This document shows positions 40,947 through 50,774 of a stretch of 64,000 nt of DNA, piece by piece. Under the pieces are notes generated by a model. That model was given only the letters and a program-made list of their open reading frames with translations, was not told the DNA's origin and ran no database searches. The stretch is from assembly GCA_947449315.1 (NCBI GenBank), contig CANFRC010000001.1, positions 173,793-237,792 on the forward strand, in the 5' to 3' direction. The stretch is from Bacteroidota bacterium (lineage in GTDB: Bacteria; Bacteroidota; Bacteroidia; 2-12-FULL-35-15). The stretch's first letter is position 1. Every line of letters starts with the position of its first letter. A program made the position numbers and the translations under genes.

Positions 40947-42440
40947 TTAAAACTGCAAATAGATCGGCATTACCTGATCCGCTTGTTTTACCTGAATAAT
41001 GATCCAGATAAAGATAAGAAGAATGGCTATACGGCCAGCCATTGAGATATTGGAAAGGACCTTTATAGAGATGAACTCGAAGGATTTCGGAAGAAAATGG
41101 ATGACATATCCCAGTGCCATTATTCCGAAAATGGTTCCATAGGCGGTAAACATTTGTTGCCAAGCTGTGCCATTGAAATTTTGGAAAATCTGTGAAATAA
41201 TAATTTCTGCATCTTCAAAAGAGGAGGCTTTAAAGAAGATCCAGCAGAAACAAACGAAATGAAACGTGATAATAACACCAAAGATCTTGGTCAATTTAGA
41301 AATCAGAAAATTGGATTTTGGTAGTTTAGCAACCATTGACATTCTCAACTTATCAAATGAAAGAGCTAATCCGTGCATCCCTCCCCATACAATAAAGTTA
41401 AAAGATGCGCCATGCCACAAACCTCCCAACAACATCGTGATCATTAAATTTAAATACTGACGAAACTTGCCGACTCTATTCCCACCTAATGAGATATATA
41501 AATAATCTTTTAACCAGGATGACAATGACATATGCCACCGTCTCCAAAACTCTGTTATACTGCTAGATTGATAAGGTGAATCAAAATTTTCATTGATAGT
41601 AAAACCCATCCATTTGGCCATACCAATTGCCATATCTGAATAACCGGAAAAATCACAATAAATAACCATTGCATAACCATATACACCTAACAAACATTCA
41701 ATTCCTGAATGCCTAGAAGGATCGTCAAAGATATACTGAACATAATTCACATAAATATAATCGGAGATCACCACTTTTTTAAATAGTCCTCCTAAAATGA
41801 GGTACAAGCCTTTGGCTACATCTTCCTTTGAAATATAGATATCCTTTCGGATTTGAGGAATAAAATCGGATGCTCTCACAATGGGGCCCATTACTAATTT
41901 AGGAAAGAAAGAGAGAAAGAAACAATAATCTAAAAAGCTTTGTACCGGCTTGAATTTCCCTCGATACACATCAATAGTATAACTTAAATTTTCGAAGGTG
42001 TAAAAAGAGATTCCAATGGGTAATATTAAGTTCAAAGGCTTTATGGAACCTAGTTTCAAATCATTAATAATCTCTATGAAGAAGTTGGTATATTTAAAAT
42101 AGAAAAGCAAACCTAGATTTATGACAACACTAAAGAAAAGGATTAACCGCTTTCTCTCGTTTGATTTTGCAGTAAAAATCCAATTCGATAAATTAAAATC
42201 GACAACAGCAGATAGCAAGATAAACCCAAAATAAAATCCGCAAGCTTTGTAAAAAAAATAAAGCGAGAAAATGGTAAAATAAACTACGCGCGTTAATTTC
42301 CGTTTATATAGAAATTGGTATCCCAATAAAAATAGACAAAAGAAAAACAAAAAGAATCCGCTATTGAATAATAGAGGATCTTTCGCATTATACGTGAGTT
42401 GCTGTAAAAGCTTATGGATATCTATATTGAAGTCAAACAT
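40947..42440 (-). CDS. MBOAT family O-acyltransferase (AlgI/DltB-like)
   Basis: LILPIGISFYTFENLSYTIDVYRG, EFWRRWHMSLSSWLKDYLYISLGGNR, GGLWHGASFNFIVWGGMHG. Confidence 0.95.
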   Translation of the reverse strand: MFDFNIDIHKLLQQLTYNAKDPLLFNSGFFLFFFCLFLLGYQFLYKRKLTRVVYFTIFSLYFFYKACGFYFGFILLSAVVDFNLSNWIFTAKSNERKRLILFFSVVINLGLLFYFKYTNFFIEIINDLKLGSIKPLNLILPIGISFYTFENLSYTIDVYRGKFKPVQSFLDYCFFLSFFPKLVMGPIVRASDFIPQIRKDIYISKEDVAKGLYLILGGLFKKVVISDYIYVNYVQYIFDDPSRHSGIECLLGVYGYAMVIYCDFSGYSDMAIGMAKWMGFTINENFDSPYQSSSITEFWRRWHMSLSSWLKDYLYISLGGNRVGKFRQYLNLMITMLLGGLWHGASFNFIVWGGMHGLALSFDKLRMSMVAKLPKSNFLISKLTKIFGVIITFHFVCFCWIFFKASSFEDAEIIISQIFQNFNGTAWQQMFTAYGTIFGIMALGYVIHFLPKSFEFISIKVLSNISMAGRIAILLIFIWIIIQVKQADQVMPIYLQF

Positions 42441-42457
42441 ACCTTAGAGCCTGCAAA

Positions 42458-43732
42458 CTATTTTTTAGATTTTTTATATTTTTCATAACCATTCATCAAG
42501 GCATTATAAAAAAGATCACCTTGAATTTGGTAACCTCTCCCACTAAAATGGACACGATCTTTGGCTGTTAATTTCATTGCATACCATTTACCCATTGAAC
42601 CAAAGCCTCCCATTATTTCATACAGATCCCAATAAGGTAGATTATGTTTTAGTGCATACGTAATAATTGTTTCTTTTGCTAATTTCATATCCGGATTTTT
42701 CACTCTTCCTTTTCTGGATTTACGGTATGAATCTGCTGGTGTAGTCAATAGAACAGCAGCATTTGGATTCGCTAGTTTTATATTTGTTATCAAGCTGTCT
42801 ATATTTCTACTAAACAAATCTTTATCAAATCCTTTTGAAAAAGCTTCGTTGGTGCCCATTGAAACAATTATTAAATCGGGAGAAAGATAAGGCAACTGTT
42901 GCATAAAATATTTAGACATCGTATAATGTCTGAATTCTGCACCATTTACACCAATCATATTGTAAACTATTCCTGAGGAATCATTTTCTAAAAGCATACC
43001 ATAGATGCGCGTGCATTTCTGTGTAGCCGTATCGACACATTTATTTCTTAAATAAATTTGACGAACAGGTTTATCAAATTTTAATTCAGAAACAAATGGA
43101 TTTGTAGATCTATCTGTTGATTTAAAAATTCCTCGTTCGCAATTTTGGTCATCACAAATAGAAATATCAAAATTATTTAACCCTTTTTCATGAAACAAGG
43201 TAAACTTTGTAAAGCTATATCCCAATCCTGGCTGATCTTTCACCATCAAATTGATCTGCGCGGCGGAATCACTAGTTTCAATTGTGAATCCACTGATGCC
43301 AATAGGCAAAGGTTTATCGTAAAACACATTCCTCTTTGAATCCCATATTGCATTTGTAATGGTTTTGTAGGATTGCGGCTCGTTGCTTTTAGCGACACGA
43401 TAGGGGAATATCAATCCTCGTCCAGCATTGCCAAATTTAAGTTGTAATTTTTGGCGCATGGTACCTGAAAAAAAGTCTGCCTGAATATGTGAATCTCCGA
43501 TATGAACAATGTCCACTCTACCTTTTTTTGTTGATTCTAATTGACTCAATTTCTCATAAAAAAACGTCAACGAAGAACTATCGTTCTCTATTTTATTTAA
43601 GCCCTTTTTTATAAACTTATATTGTGAATATGCAGTAGAATCAATAGTCTGAGCAGATAAAAAGCCTAGATAAAAAACAAGAGATGCGAAAGTAAGTAAA
43701 AATGATTTTTTATTTTTCGTTGTTAGAAACAT
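42458..43732 (-). CDS. SGNH/GDSL hydrolase family protein, secreted
   Basis: HIGDSHIQAD block I, LIIVSMGTNEAF, VHFSGRGYQIQGDLFYNAL block V. Confidence 0.85.
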   Translation of the reverse strand: MFLTTKNKKSFLLTFASLVFYLGFLSAQTIDSTAYSQYKFIKKGLNKIENDSSSLTFFYEKLSQLESTKKGRVDIVHIGDSHIQADFFSGTMRQKLQLKFGNAGRGLIFPYRVAKSNEPQSYKTITNAIWDSKRNVFYDKPLPIGISGFTIETSDSAAQINLMVKDQPGLGYSFTKFTLFHEKGLNNFDISICDDQNCERGIFKSTDRSTNPFVSELKFDKPVRQIYLRNKCVDTATQKCTRIYGMLLENDSSGIVYNMIGVNGAEFRHYTMSKYFMQQLPYLSPDLIIVSMGTNEAFSKGFDKDLFSRNIDSLITNIKLANPNAAVLLTTPADSYRKSRKGRVKNPDMKLAKETIITYALKHNLPYWDLYEIMGGFGSMGKWYAMKLTAKDRVHFSGRGYQIQGDLFYNALMNGYEKYKKSKK

Positions 43733-43741
43733 AAGAAGTTA

Positions 43742-45148
43742 CTAGTTTAAAAGCTTTTTGTTTTGTTTTTTATTATAATCAGTGTATTCGCTCATTATTT
43801 TACTAAATAAGATCTTCCCTACTTTATGAGCTCCTTTAAAATTAAAATGAGTATAATCTTTATTAGCAAGTGCTGTATCTCCTTCCACCCATTTCACCAT
43901 AGATCCGTTCCCTCCCATAGCGTCGTATAAGCTCCAGAACGCTAATTTATTTTCTTGCGCCATCCGTTTTTGAGTTTTCACTAAAATAGGAACACTTGGA
44001 TCTGTTTGGTAAACACCATCCTTTCGATAACTTTTATCACCCACACTAATTAGCAAAATACTTGCATTCGGAAAACTAGACTGAATGTGTTTGATCACCG
44101 TATTCATTCCATGTTCGTACCATGAAAAATCAGTAACAATAGGATTCACGGTGTTTAAGCCGTATTCCAAAATGATCAGATCATACCCCAAACAATCATT
44201 CGTTGAAGCATATACATTTTGCGATACATTCTTAATGGGCAATCCCGAGTTCCCTCGGAACGAAAAATTATCTACAAACACACCACTATCACTTTCAATA
44301 CTGAAGCCGAAAATATCAACAGGGGTTTTACATTGAAACCTTGCATTAATGAATTGACAGCCATTTCCTGTATTTATAAGTAATTGATTAACAGGATTTG
44401 TTCCAGCTAATTTATAACGTGTTCCATTCACTTCAGCATAATTTTCGCCATTGCTTTTACCGTATAATAATTTAGCCTCATAAAATTTATTAAGATGTTT
44501 TTTATTGACACCTGCATATTTTACCCAACTGCCCGAAGTCGTATTGGTGGTATCCGCTGTTACGCTAACAGTTGGCACAAAGCTATATCCTGATATTCCA
44601 AGGACATGATTAGCCGGCATAGTTTCTAATAAATTATGTGTGGTCCAACCCTCAAAAGAGTGAATGATACTTGTGCGGAAGCCAGAAACAATTGATGTAA
44701 TAGGAACATACCCTACTCCATTTCCGCCAAAGGTGTTCTGCAAACATTCACGAAGATCTTGTGTAATAAGATCGCCTTCGATCATTGAATCACCAAAATA
44801 GGCAATACGCGTTTTATGTTTATGAATTTTAATTTCATTCAGTGATTGAAAAAAATGAGCCAATGCTGAAGTGCTATCGTGTTCGAAATCATAAATATTA
44901 CTTGTATCAACTTGACGAATAGCAAAGTCTGTACTGTCTTTTTTTACGATTGAATCCGTAATTATTTTTTTAGTTAGCGTAACTTTTTTGTAATTCCCTT
45001 TGGTAGTGATATCTGAAAGAGGATCTACTTTTTTTGTTTGAAAACCAAAAAGGTGGAATGTTGTAGTAAATTGAGAAGCGACAAGCAAAGCAATTGCTGC
45101 TGAAAGCAACATTATAAAAGGTTGAGAATGCTTGTTGTTGTTGTTCAT
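43742..45148 (-). CDS. SGNH/GDSL hydrolase family protein, membrane-anchored
   Basis: AYFGDSMIEGDLITQDLR, LIILEYGLNTVNP, DYTHFNFKGAHKVGKILF. Confidence 0.85.
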   Translation of the reverse strand: MNNNNKHSQPFIMLLSAAIALLVASQFTTTFHLFGFQTKKVDPLSDITTKGNYKKVTLTKKIITDSIVKKDSTDFAIRQVDTSNIYDFEHDSTSALAHFFQSLNEIKIHKHKTRIAYFGDSMIEGDLITQDLRECLQNTFGGNGVGYVPITSIVSGFRTSIIHSFEGWTTHNLLETMPANHVLGISGYSFVPTVSVTADTTNTTSGSWVKYAGVNKKHLNKFYEAKLLYGKSNGENYAEVNGTRYKLAGTNPVNQLLINTGNGCQFINARFQCKTPVDIFGFSIESDSGVFVDNFSFRGNSGLPIKNVSQNVYASTNDCLGYDLIILEYGLNTVNPIVTDFSWYEHGMNTVIKHIQSSFPNASILLISVGDKSYRKDGVYQTDPSVPILVKTQKRMAQENKLAFWSLYDAMGGNGSMVKWVEGDTALANKDYTHFNFKGAHKVGKILFSKIMSEYTDYNKKQNKKLLN

Positions 45149-45214
45149 TGAGATGCCAAGGAAATTGTCAGTAAATATACTATTTTGAAATGGAGTTGAT
45201 TAATCCTAATTAAT

Positions 45215-45247
45215 AAAAAAACGCTCTGAAAAATCAGAGCGTTTTTT
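45215..45247 (-). terminator. Intrinsic terminator after the triple-FKBP gene
   Basis: acgctctga / tcagagcgt stem flanked by A/T-runs. Confidence 0.8.
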
Positions 45248-45266
45248 GAATTTTAAACATTTATGA

Positions 45267-46571
45267 TTAATGAACTTGGTCACCTTCCACGCCTACCAAT
45301 TCGACATCGAAAGTAAGTTCAGCCTTTTCTGGGATGATTGGTGGACGCCCTGTTTCTCCATAAGCAAGAAAATAAGGTATCACAAGACGAAATTTATCAC
45401 CTACATTCATTAGTGCAATCCCTTCTTCCCATCCAGGAATAACTTGACCTTGTCCTAGAGGAAATTCAATTGGTTCGCCTCGTTCAACAGACGAATCAAA
45501 CATTTTTCCGTCTGCCAAATATCCTGAATAATGAACTTTTACATTTTTTCCAGCAGCTGCTCTTACAGCACTACCGCTTCTTTTTACCTCATAATATTTT
45601 AATCCGGAAGCGGTTGATTTTTGTTCCAAACCTTTGATATCAAACAAGGGTGGAGCTACAATCTTTTTTACACTTAAAACTTCTATATCCATAGTAAGCT
45701 CTGCATTTGGCGGAATGATAGGAGGATGACCTTTTTCACCAAGTGCTAAGGCTGGAGGTATAATCAACTTAAATTTTTCTCCGGCACGCATGAGCAAAAT
45801 ACCTTCATCCCAACCTGGTAATAATGGTTGCTGGCCCGCCTTAACTGATAAGGGTTTTTCACGTTCTACTGATGAATCAAATAATTTTCCGTCTGACAGA
45901 TAACCACTGTAGTGAAATTCTACGATTGTTCCTGCCTCAGCCTTTTCGCCCCCCTTATTTTCCTTTACAATGATGTATTTTAAACCACTAGCTGTTTTCA
46001 AAGTGTCTTTCCCTTTTACATTCCATGGCTTTACACCTTCAATTACATTCAATAATTCAATATCGAAAATAAGAGTTGAATTAGCAGGAATAGCTCCATT
46101 AGCTGCTGCACCGTATCCTAGCTCAGGACCAAATTTAATTGTAGCCTTATCGCCTACCTGCAGCAATTCAAATGCTTCATCCCACCCTTTTATTACTTGT
46201 CCAGCTCCTAAAACGAATTCAAAAGGCTGTCCTCTTTTCACCGAACTATCGAATACTGTGTCATTTGTTAATTTGCCAGTATAATGAACAACCACCTTGT
46301 CCCCTTTTTGTGGCTTGATACCACTACCTTTTTCTGTTATGGTATATTCTAATCCTGATGCTGTTTTCACGGTTACTGGGTTTTTAATTTTTTTACTTTT
46401 ATTTTTATTATCTTTTTTATGATGGTCTTTATCACTCTTCTCTTTCTTTTTTGAATCCTTATTTTCAGAAGCTTTTTCGTTTTTTTTAGATCCTTCTGTT
46501 TTTTCCTGAGCGGAACTAATTTGAGAACTAAGAAGAAAGAATACTGTTGCTATTGTAAATACTTTTTTCAT
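45267..46571 (-). CDS. FKBP-type peptidyl-prolyl isomerase with three tandem FKBP domains
   Basis: Three copies of VxHYxGxLxDxxxFDSSVxR...GWxEgxxLMxxGdK; Lys/Glu-rich linker after signal peptide. Confidence 0.92.
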   Translation of the reverse strand: MKKVFTIATVFFLLSSQISSAQEKTEGSKKNEKASENKDSKKKEKSDKDHHKKDNKNKSKKIKNPVTVKTASGLEYTITEKGSGIKPQKGDKVVVHYTGKLTNDTVFDSSVKRGQPFEFVLGAGQVIKGWDEAFELLQVGDKATIKFGPELGYGAAANGAIPANSTLIFDIELLNVIEGVKPWNVKGKDTLKTASGLKYIIVKENKGGEKAEAGTIVEFHYSGYLSDGKLFDSSVEREKPLSVKAGQQPLLPGWDEGILLMRAGEKFKLIIPPALALGEKGHPPIIPPNAELTMDIEVLSVKKIVAPPLFDIKGLEQKSTASGLKYYEVKRSGSAVRAAAGKNVKVHYSGYLADGKMFDSSVERGEPIEFPLGQGQVIPGWEEGIALMNVGDKFRLVIPYFLAYGETGRPPIIPEKAELTFDVELVGVEGDQVH

Positions 46572-46620
46572 GTTAATATTCTTTAGAACAAGTAATAAAT
46601 TTATTTAATTATTTAATTAA

Positions 46621-46651
46621 AAAAACTGCCACTTTTTAGGTGGCAGTTTTT
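46621..46651 (-). terminator. Intrinsic terminator after the second FKBP gene
   Basis: aaaaactgccac / gtggcagttttt stem. Confidence 0.75.
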
Positions 46652-46668
46652 AATAGTTTAATCTATAA

Positions 46669-47655
46669 TTAGTTTTGACCCTGAGGAGCAGCGGATGCAG
46701 GATCAGCTGCTGAGAAGCTTACTAACTCCACATCAAAAATCAAAGGAGAAAAAGGAGGCATTTGTCCACCACCTTGACCATACCCAATTGCAGAAGGAAT
46801 GATAAGTTGTCCTTTAGCACCAGGGCTCATTAACATAATGCCTTCATCCCATCCCGGAATTACTTGACCAACTCCGATTGGAATCTCAATAGGTTCGTAA
46901 GGTCTTCTTTCGTCAAACACACCCGCTTGTTTTGCTATTGCTTCAACACTTGTATCAAATACTTTTCCATCTAAAAAGCGACCAGTATAATTTACTTTTA
47001 CTTTACAACCTTTTGTTGGTTTAGCACCTTTACCTTTCACTTTTTCAACATATATCAAACCACTTGCTGTAGGTTTAGCAGTAATCTTATTGTCAGCAAG
47101 ATATTTAGCAAGCTCTTGTGGTTCTGCATTTTTGCGCTCTTCCATCAATTTCTTTTGCTCTTCCATCTTTTTGTTACGCTCTGCTTCAACTTCAGATTTC
47201 GAAGTGATTTTATCCAGTTTAGCCTCAAAGGTCAACATACTTCCTTTTTCAATATAATTAGGAAGTTCTTTTGCTTTGAATGTAGACAGATATACAGAAT
47301 CAGCACTAATGATAAAACTTGCGCTATCACCAACTGACATCATATACAATGCATCTTCAAAACTTCCTTTAAATGTAGATTTTTGTATTGGAAATTCAAT
47401 ATAATTTACACCACTTGGATTTGCTTTTTTAGAATCAAATAAAACTGAATCTTTGCTGTTTTTCCATGACATAACAATTCGAACAACATCACCTTCCTGA
47501 GGTTTTACACCTTTTTCGTCTTGTTTATAAAACTTGTAATACAAACCATTTTCTGCCATATCATAACCTGGATACGGAGAATTTTTACATGCTGATATTG
47601 CTAATACAGCTCCCATGGCTATTACTGCAATTTTTTTTGAGAAAGAAATTTTCAT
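46669..47655 (-). CDS. FKBP-type peptidyl-prolyl isomerase lipoprotein (two FKBP-like regions)
   Basis: Lipobox-like AISACKN; C-terminal VKVNYTGRFLDGKVFDTSV...VIPGWDEGIMLMSPGAK. Confidence 0.88.
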   Translation of the reverse strand: MKISFSKKIAVIAMGAVLAISACKNSPYPGYDMAENGLYYKFYKQDEKGVKPQEGDVVRIVMSWKNSKDSVLFDSKKANPSGVNYIEFPIQKSTFKGSFEDALYMMSVGDSASFIISADSVYLSTFKAKELPNYIEKGSMLTFEAKLDKITSKSEVEAERNKKMEEQKKLMEERKNAEPQELAKYLADNKITAKPTASGLIYVEKVKGKGAKPTKGCKVKVNYTGRFLDGKVFDTSVEAIAKQAGVFDERRPYEPIEIPIGVGQVIPGWDEGIMLMSPGAKGQLIIPSAIGYGQGGGQMPPFSPLIFDVELVSFSAADPASAAPQGQN

Positions 47656-47664
47656 TTTAATTTA

Positions 47665-48558
47665 TTATTTTTTGGTTAGGTTAAGTAATTCTATTTCATA
47701 AATAACAGTTGTGAAAGGAGGAACAATTTTAGTTGATGACCCTTCCTCTCCAAAAGCAAGGTGCGAAGGTATAATAAATTTTGCTTTGGCACCTTCATTC
47801 ATTAAACTTATTGCAGTTTCTAGTCCTTTTATCACCTGACCTTGTTCTCCGTAATTATATTCTAATGGCTGTCTGCGTTGGTAGGTCGATTCAAATACTT
47901 TTCCATTTAAGAACGTCCCTATGTAATTGATCTGAAGGGTATTTCCTCGTTCTGGTGGACTTCCAGCTCCTTGGCTGATTGGTAAATAATACATTCCATT
48001 ATCTAAAGGTGAATACGAAACTTGGCTCGTATCTAAAAAGGTTTGCAATTTGCGCTGTTCTTCAATGTCTCGTTCTTCCACAATTTCTTCATAGCGCTTC
48101 AGCTCCTCCTGGTATTGTTCGTTGTTGAATATCTTTTTCAGCTTGACGTCCACTTTCACAGTACCGCCTTTTTTTAAGAATATCGGTAGCTCTGTTTTAA
48201 AGAAATTGTGAAACAGATTGTCTGCATCAACAATGTAAGATACGCTATCACCTTCATTCATAGTGGTTAATCCTTCTTCAAAACTACCTACAAAGGATGA
48301 ATGGTTGAAAGGCAGAATAACCATTCCGATATCGTTATTGGAATAGCTGTCGAGAAAAACTGAATCCTTATCTGTCTTATAGATGATTGTCAATTGCAAA
48401 AAGTCACCAATTGCAGGTTTTCTTTTTCCATCTCCAATCACTTGAAGTTTATAAAACAATCCAGAGTCGGTTTTTGTGTACCCTTCATAAGGAGAAAAAA
48501 AGCCACAGGAGCTTATAAGTATCACTAAAAATAATATGTGTAAGTATTTGATTTTCAA
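47665..48558 (-). CDS. FKBP-type peptidyl-prolyl isomerase lipoprotein (two FKBP-like regions)
   Basis: Lipobox-like LISSCGF; C-terminal LQINYIGTFLNGKVFESTYQRRQPLEYNYGEQGQVIKGLETAISLMNEGAK. Confidence 0.87.
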   Translation of the reverse strand: MKIKYLHILFLVILISSCGFFSPYEGYTKTDSGLFYKLQVIGDGKRKPAIGDFLQLTIIYKTDKDSVFLDSYSNNDIGMVILPFNHSSFVGSFEEGLTTMNEGDSVSYIVDADNLFHNFFKTELPIFLKKGGTVKVDVKLKKIFNNEQYQEELKRYEEIVEERDIEEQRKLQTFLDTSQVSYSPLDNGMYYLPISQGAGSPPERGNTLQINYIGTFLNGKVFESTYQRRQPLEYNYGEQGQVIKGLETAISLMNEGAKAKFIIPSHLAFGEEGSSTKIVPPFTTVIYEIELLNLTKK

Positions 48559-48560
48559 TA

Positions 48561-49121
48561 CTATTTTATTTTTAATGAAACCAATTCTAATTCATATAAA
48601 ATGGATGCCTTTGGTGGAATTTTTTTTCCGTCCCCCACCAAACCATATGCTAAATGTGAAGGCAATATCATAACCGCTTTATCACCAACATGCATAAATT
48701 GGATACCTTCGTGCAAACCCGTTTCTACATTATCCTTTCCCACCACAAATTCTTCCGCTCCGGTTGAATCAGATGAGTAACACAAAGTACCGTCCAACAA
48801 ACTTTTCTTGAATTTCACTTTCACCTTCACCGTTTCATTGGAGTCAGGCTTTGCTGAACGACCTGCTCCTTTTTTTATAATCATATAGCGCAATCCCGTT
48901 CCTGTGGTTATCATCTGCCAACCTTGATGAGCAACATACTGGTCGATCTCATCGCTTTCACGTTTTACATACATTTTATTAGCATCTACCAATTTATCCT
49001 GAAACTCTTTGCTTTGAATATTTGTTTTCTTTGGCGGTTTTGTGTGGCTATTTCCGCAAGAAAGCATTGCTAGCGCAATCGCAAAAGAAACAAAATAATG
49101 GAAAAGGCTATTTCTAATCAT
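48561..49121 (-). CDS. FKBP-type peptidyl-prolyl isomerase lipoprotein (GldI-like position)
   Basis: Lipobox-like AMLSCGN; GLHEGIQFMHVGDKAVMILPSHLAYGLVGDGKKIPPKASILYELELV. Confidence 0.87.
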   Translation of the reverse strand: MIRNSLFHYFVSFAIALAMLSCGNSHTKPPKKTNIQSKEFQDKLVDANKMYVKRESDEIDQYVAHQGWQMITTGTGLRYMIIKKGAGRSAKPDSNETVKVKVKFKKSLLDGTLCYSSDSTGAEEFVVGKDNVETGLHEGIQFMHVGDKAVMILPSHLAYGLVGDGKKIPPKASILYELELVSLKIK

Positions 49122-49122
49122 A

Positions 49123-50142
49123 TTACTTAGAACTATTTAATTGCTTTTTATACGCAGGCAATAAATCAACAAATTTATTGATGGTCTTTTCCATCGTCAG
49201 CTCACTCATCCCTCCAGCAGCATTTTTATGACCGCCACCGGTAAAGTGAGTGCGGGCAAATAAATTCACATCAAAAGTACCTTTGGATCGAAATGACGTT
49301 TTTATGATCCCGTCCCGCTCAACAAAAAAGGCTGCAAAACGAATACCTTCAATAGAAAGCGCATAGTTTACAACACCTTCTGTATCCCCTTTTTGGTAAT
49401 TGTATTTTTTTAATTCCGCCGCAGTAAGACTAAAAAAAGCGGTTTTAAAATCTTTCATTACAGTTAACTTTTCACTTAAACTGAAACCTAGCAACTTTAT
49501 TTTACCTTCTGTATTTCCATCATAAATACGATTATGAATATCTCCATTTTCCGCTCCTGCATCAATTAATTCTGCGATGATTCTGTGCGTTTTGGAAGTT
49601 GTTGAAGGATAGCGAAAAGAGCCTGTATCTGTCATAATACCGGTATACAAGCAATTGGCGATATTCTTATTTAAAGCTTTTTTGTCGCCCATCAATTTTA
49701 TGAAATCGTAGATCAATTCGCAGGTTGAGCATGCTTTGATATCATGAAGCATATATTGCGCAAAGTCTTCCGGCTGCAGATGGTGATCTATCATGAATTT
49801 TATTGCGTTGGATTTAGCGACTTCTACACCTAAAGAATCGATGCGTTTCAATGAATTAAAATCGAGACAAAAGATTAAATCCGCTTTTGCTACAGCCGTT
49901 TTTGCTGGTTTGGTCTTTTTAGAAAAATCAATTACTTTATTGTTTCCTGCAAGCCAGAATAAAAATGAAGGGTAATCATTCGGAGTGATAACGGTTACCT
50001 TATGCTTCTTCTGGATCAAATAATTATACAATCCTAAAGAAGACCCCATTGCATCGCCATCTGGCGACCAATGTGTAACAATTACAATATTCTTAGGCTT
50101 ATTTAAGAGCGACTTTACTTCTTTTACTTGTTTTGTGTTCAA
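49123..50142 (-). CDS. DHH family phosphoesterase (NrnA/bifunctional oligoribonuclease-PAP phosphatase-like)
   Basis: THWSPDGDAMGSSLGL, DFNSLKR, MIDHHLQP, GGGHKNAAGG. Confidence 0.93.
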   Translation of the reverse strand: MNTKQVKEVKSLLNKPKNIVIVTHWSPDGDAMGSSLGLYNYLIQKKHKVTVITPNDYPSFLFWLAGNNKVIDFSKKTKPAKTAVAKADLIFCLDFNSLKRIDSLGVEVAKSNAIKFMIDHHLQPEDFAQYMLHDIKACSTCELIYDFIKLMGDKKALNKNIANCLYTGIMTDTGSFRYPSTTSKTHRIIAELIDAGAENGDIHNRIYDGNTEGKIKLLGFSLSEKLTVMKDFKTAFFSLTAAELKKYNYQKGDTEGVVNYALSIEGIRFAAFFVERDGIIKTSFRSKGTFDVNLFARTHFTGGGHKNAAGGMSELTMEKTINKFVDLLPAYKKQLNSSK

Positions 50143-50300
50143 GGTATTTTGGATTTTTGAGCCACAAATTTACAATAATTAGTCGGCTTAAACACTTCTT
50201 ATTTGTTTGTAATTTATGTTTTTAATTCTACTATTTTTTCTAATTTCGCACCCGAATTGCATTAGGCAATTATTTTAATCTTAAAAACAACAATAAAAAA

Positions 50301-50720
50301 ATGGCAACAAACAGAACTTTTACAATGCTTAAGCCTGATGCAGTAGCGAATGGATACATTGGAGGGATTTTAAAAATGATCAATGAAGCAGGCTTTAGAA
50401 TTGTAGCAATGAAATACACACAATTAACAAAAGATGCTGCTGGTAAATTTTACGAAGTGCATAAGGAACGTCCTTTTTATGGCGAATTAGTAGATTATAT
50501 GTCTTCAGGACCAATAGTAGCAGCCATCTTAGAAAAAGAAAATGCAGTTGCTGATTTCAGAACATTAATTGGAGCTACTGATCCTACTAAAGCAGATGAA
50601 GGAACTATCCGAAAGATCTATGCTAAATCAATTGCTGCAAATGCCGTTCACGGTTCTGACAGTGATGAGAATGCGCAAATAGAGGGCGATTTTTACTTTT
50701 CTAAATTAGAGCGATTTTAA
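50301..50720 (+). CDS. ndk: Nucleoside-diphosphate kinase
   Basis: [35 protein letters not shown]. Confidence 0.97.
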   Translation: MATNRTFTMLKPDAVANGYIGGILKMINEAGFRIVAMKYTQLTKDAAGKFYEVHKERPFYGELVDYMSSGPIVAAILEKENAVADFRTLIGATDPTKADEGTIRKIYAKSIAANAVHGSDSDENAQIEGDFYFSKLERF

Positions 50721-50737
50721 AAACTGACACGCTACAT

Positions 50738-50765
50738 AAAAGCCCATCTAACAAGATGGGCTTTT
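50738..50765. terminator. Bidirectional terminator between ndk and the DUF2779 gene
   Basis: aaaagcccatct-aaca-agatgggctttt stem-loop with T-run. Confidence 0.85.
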
Positions 50766-50774
50766 TTATTTCTA

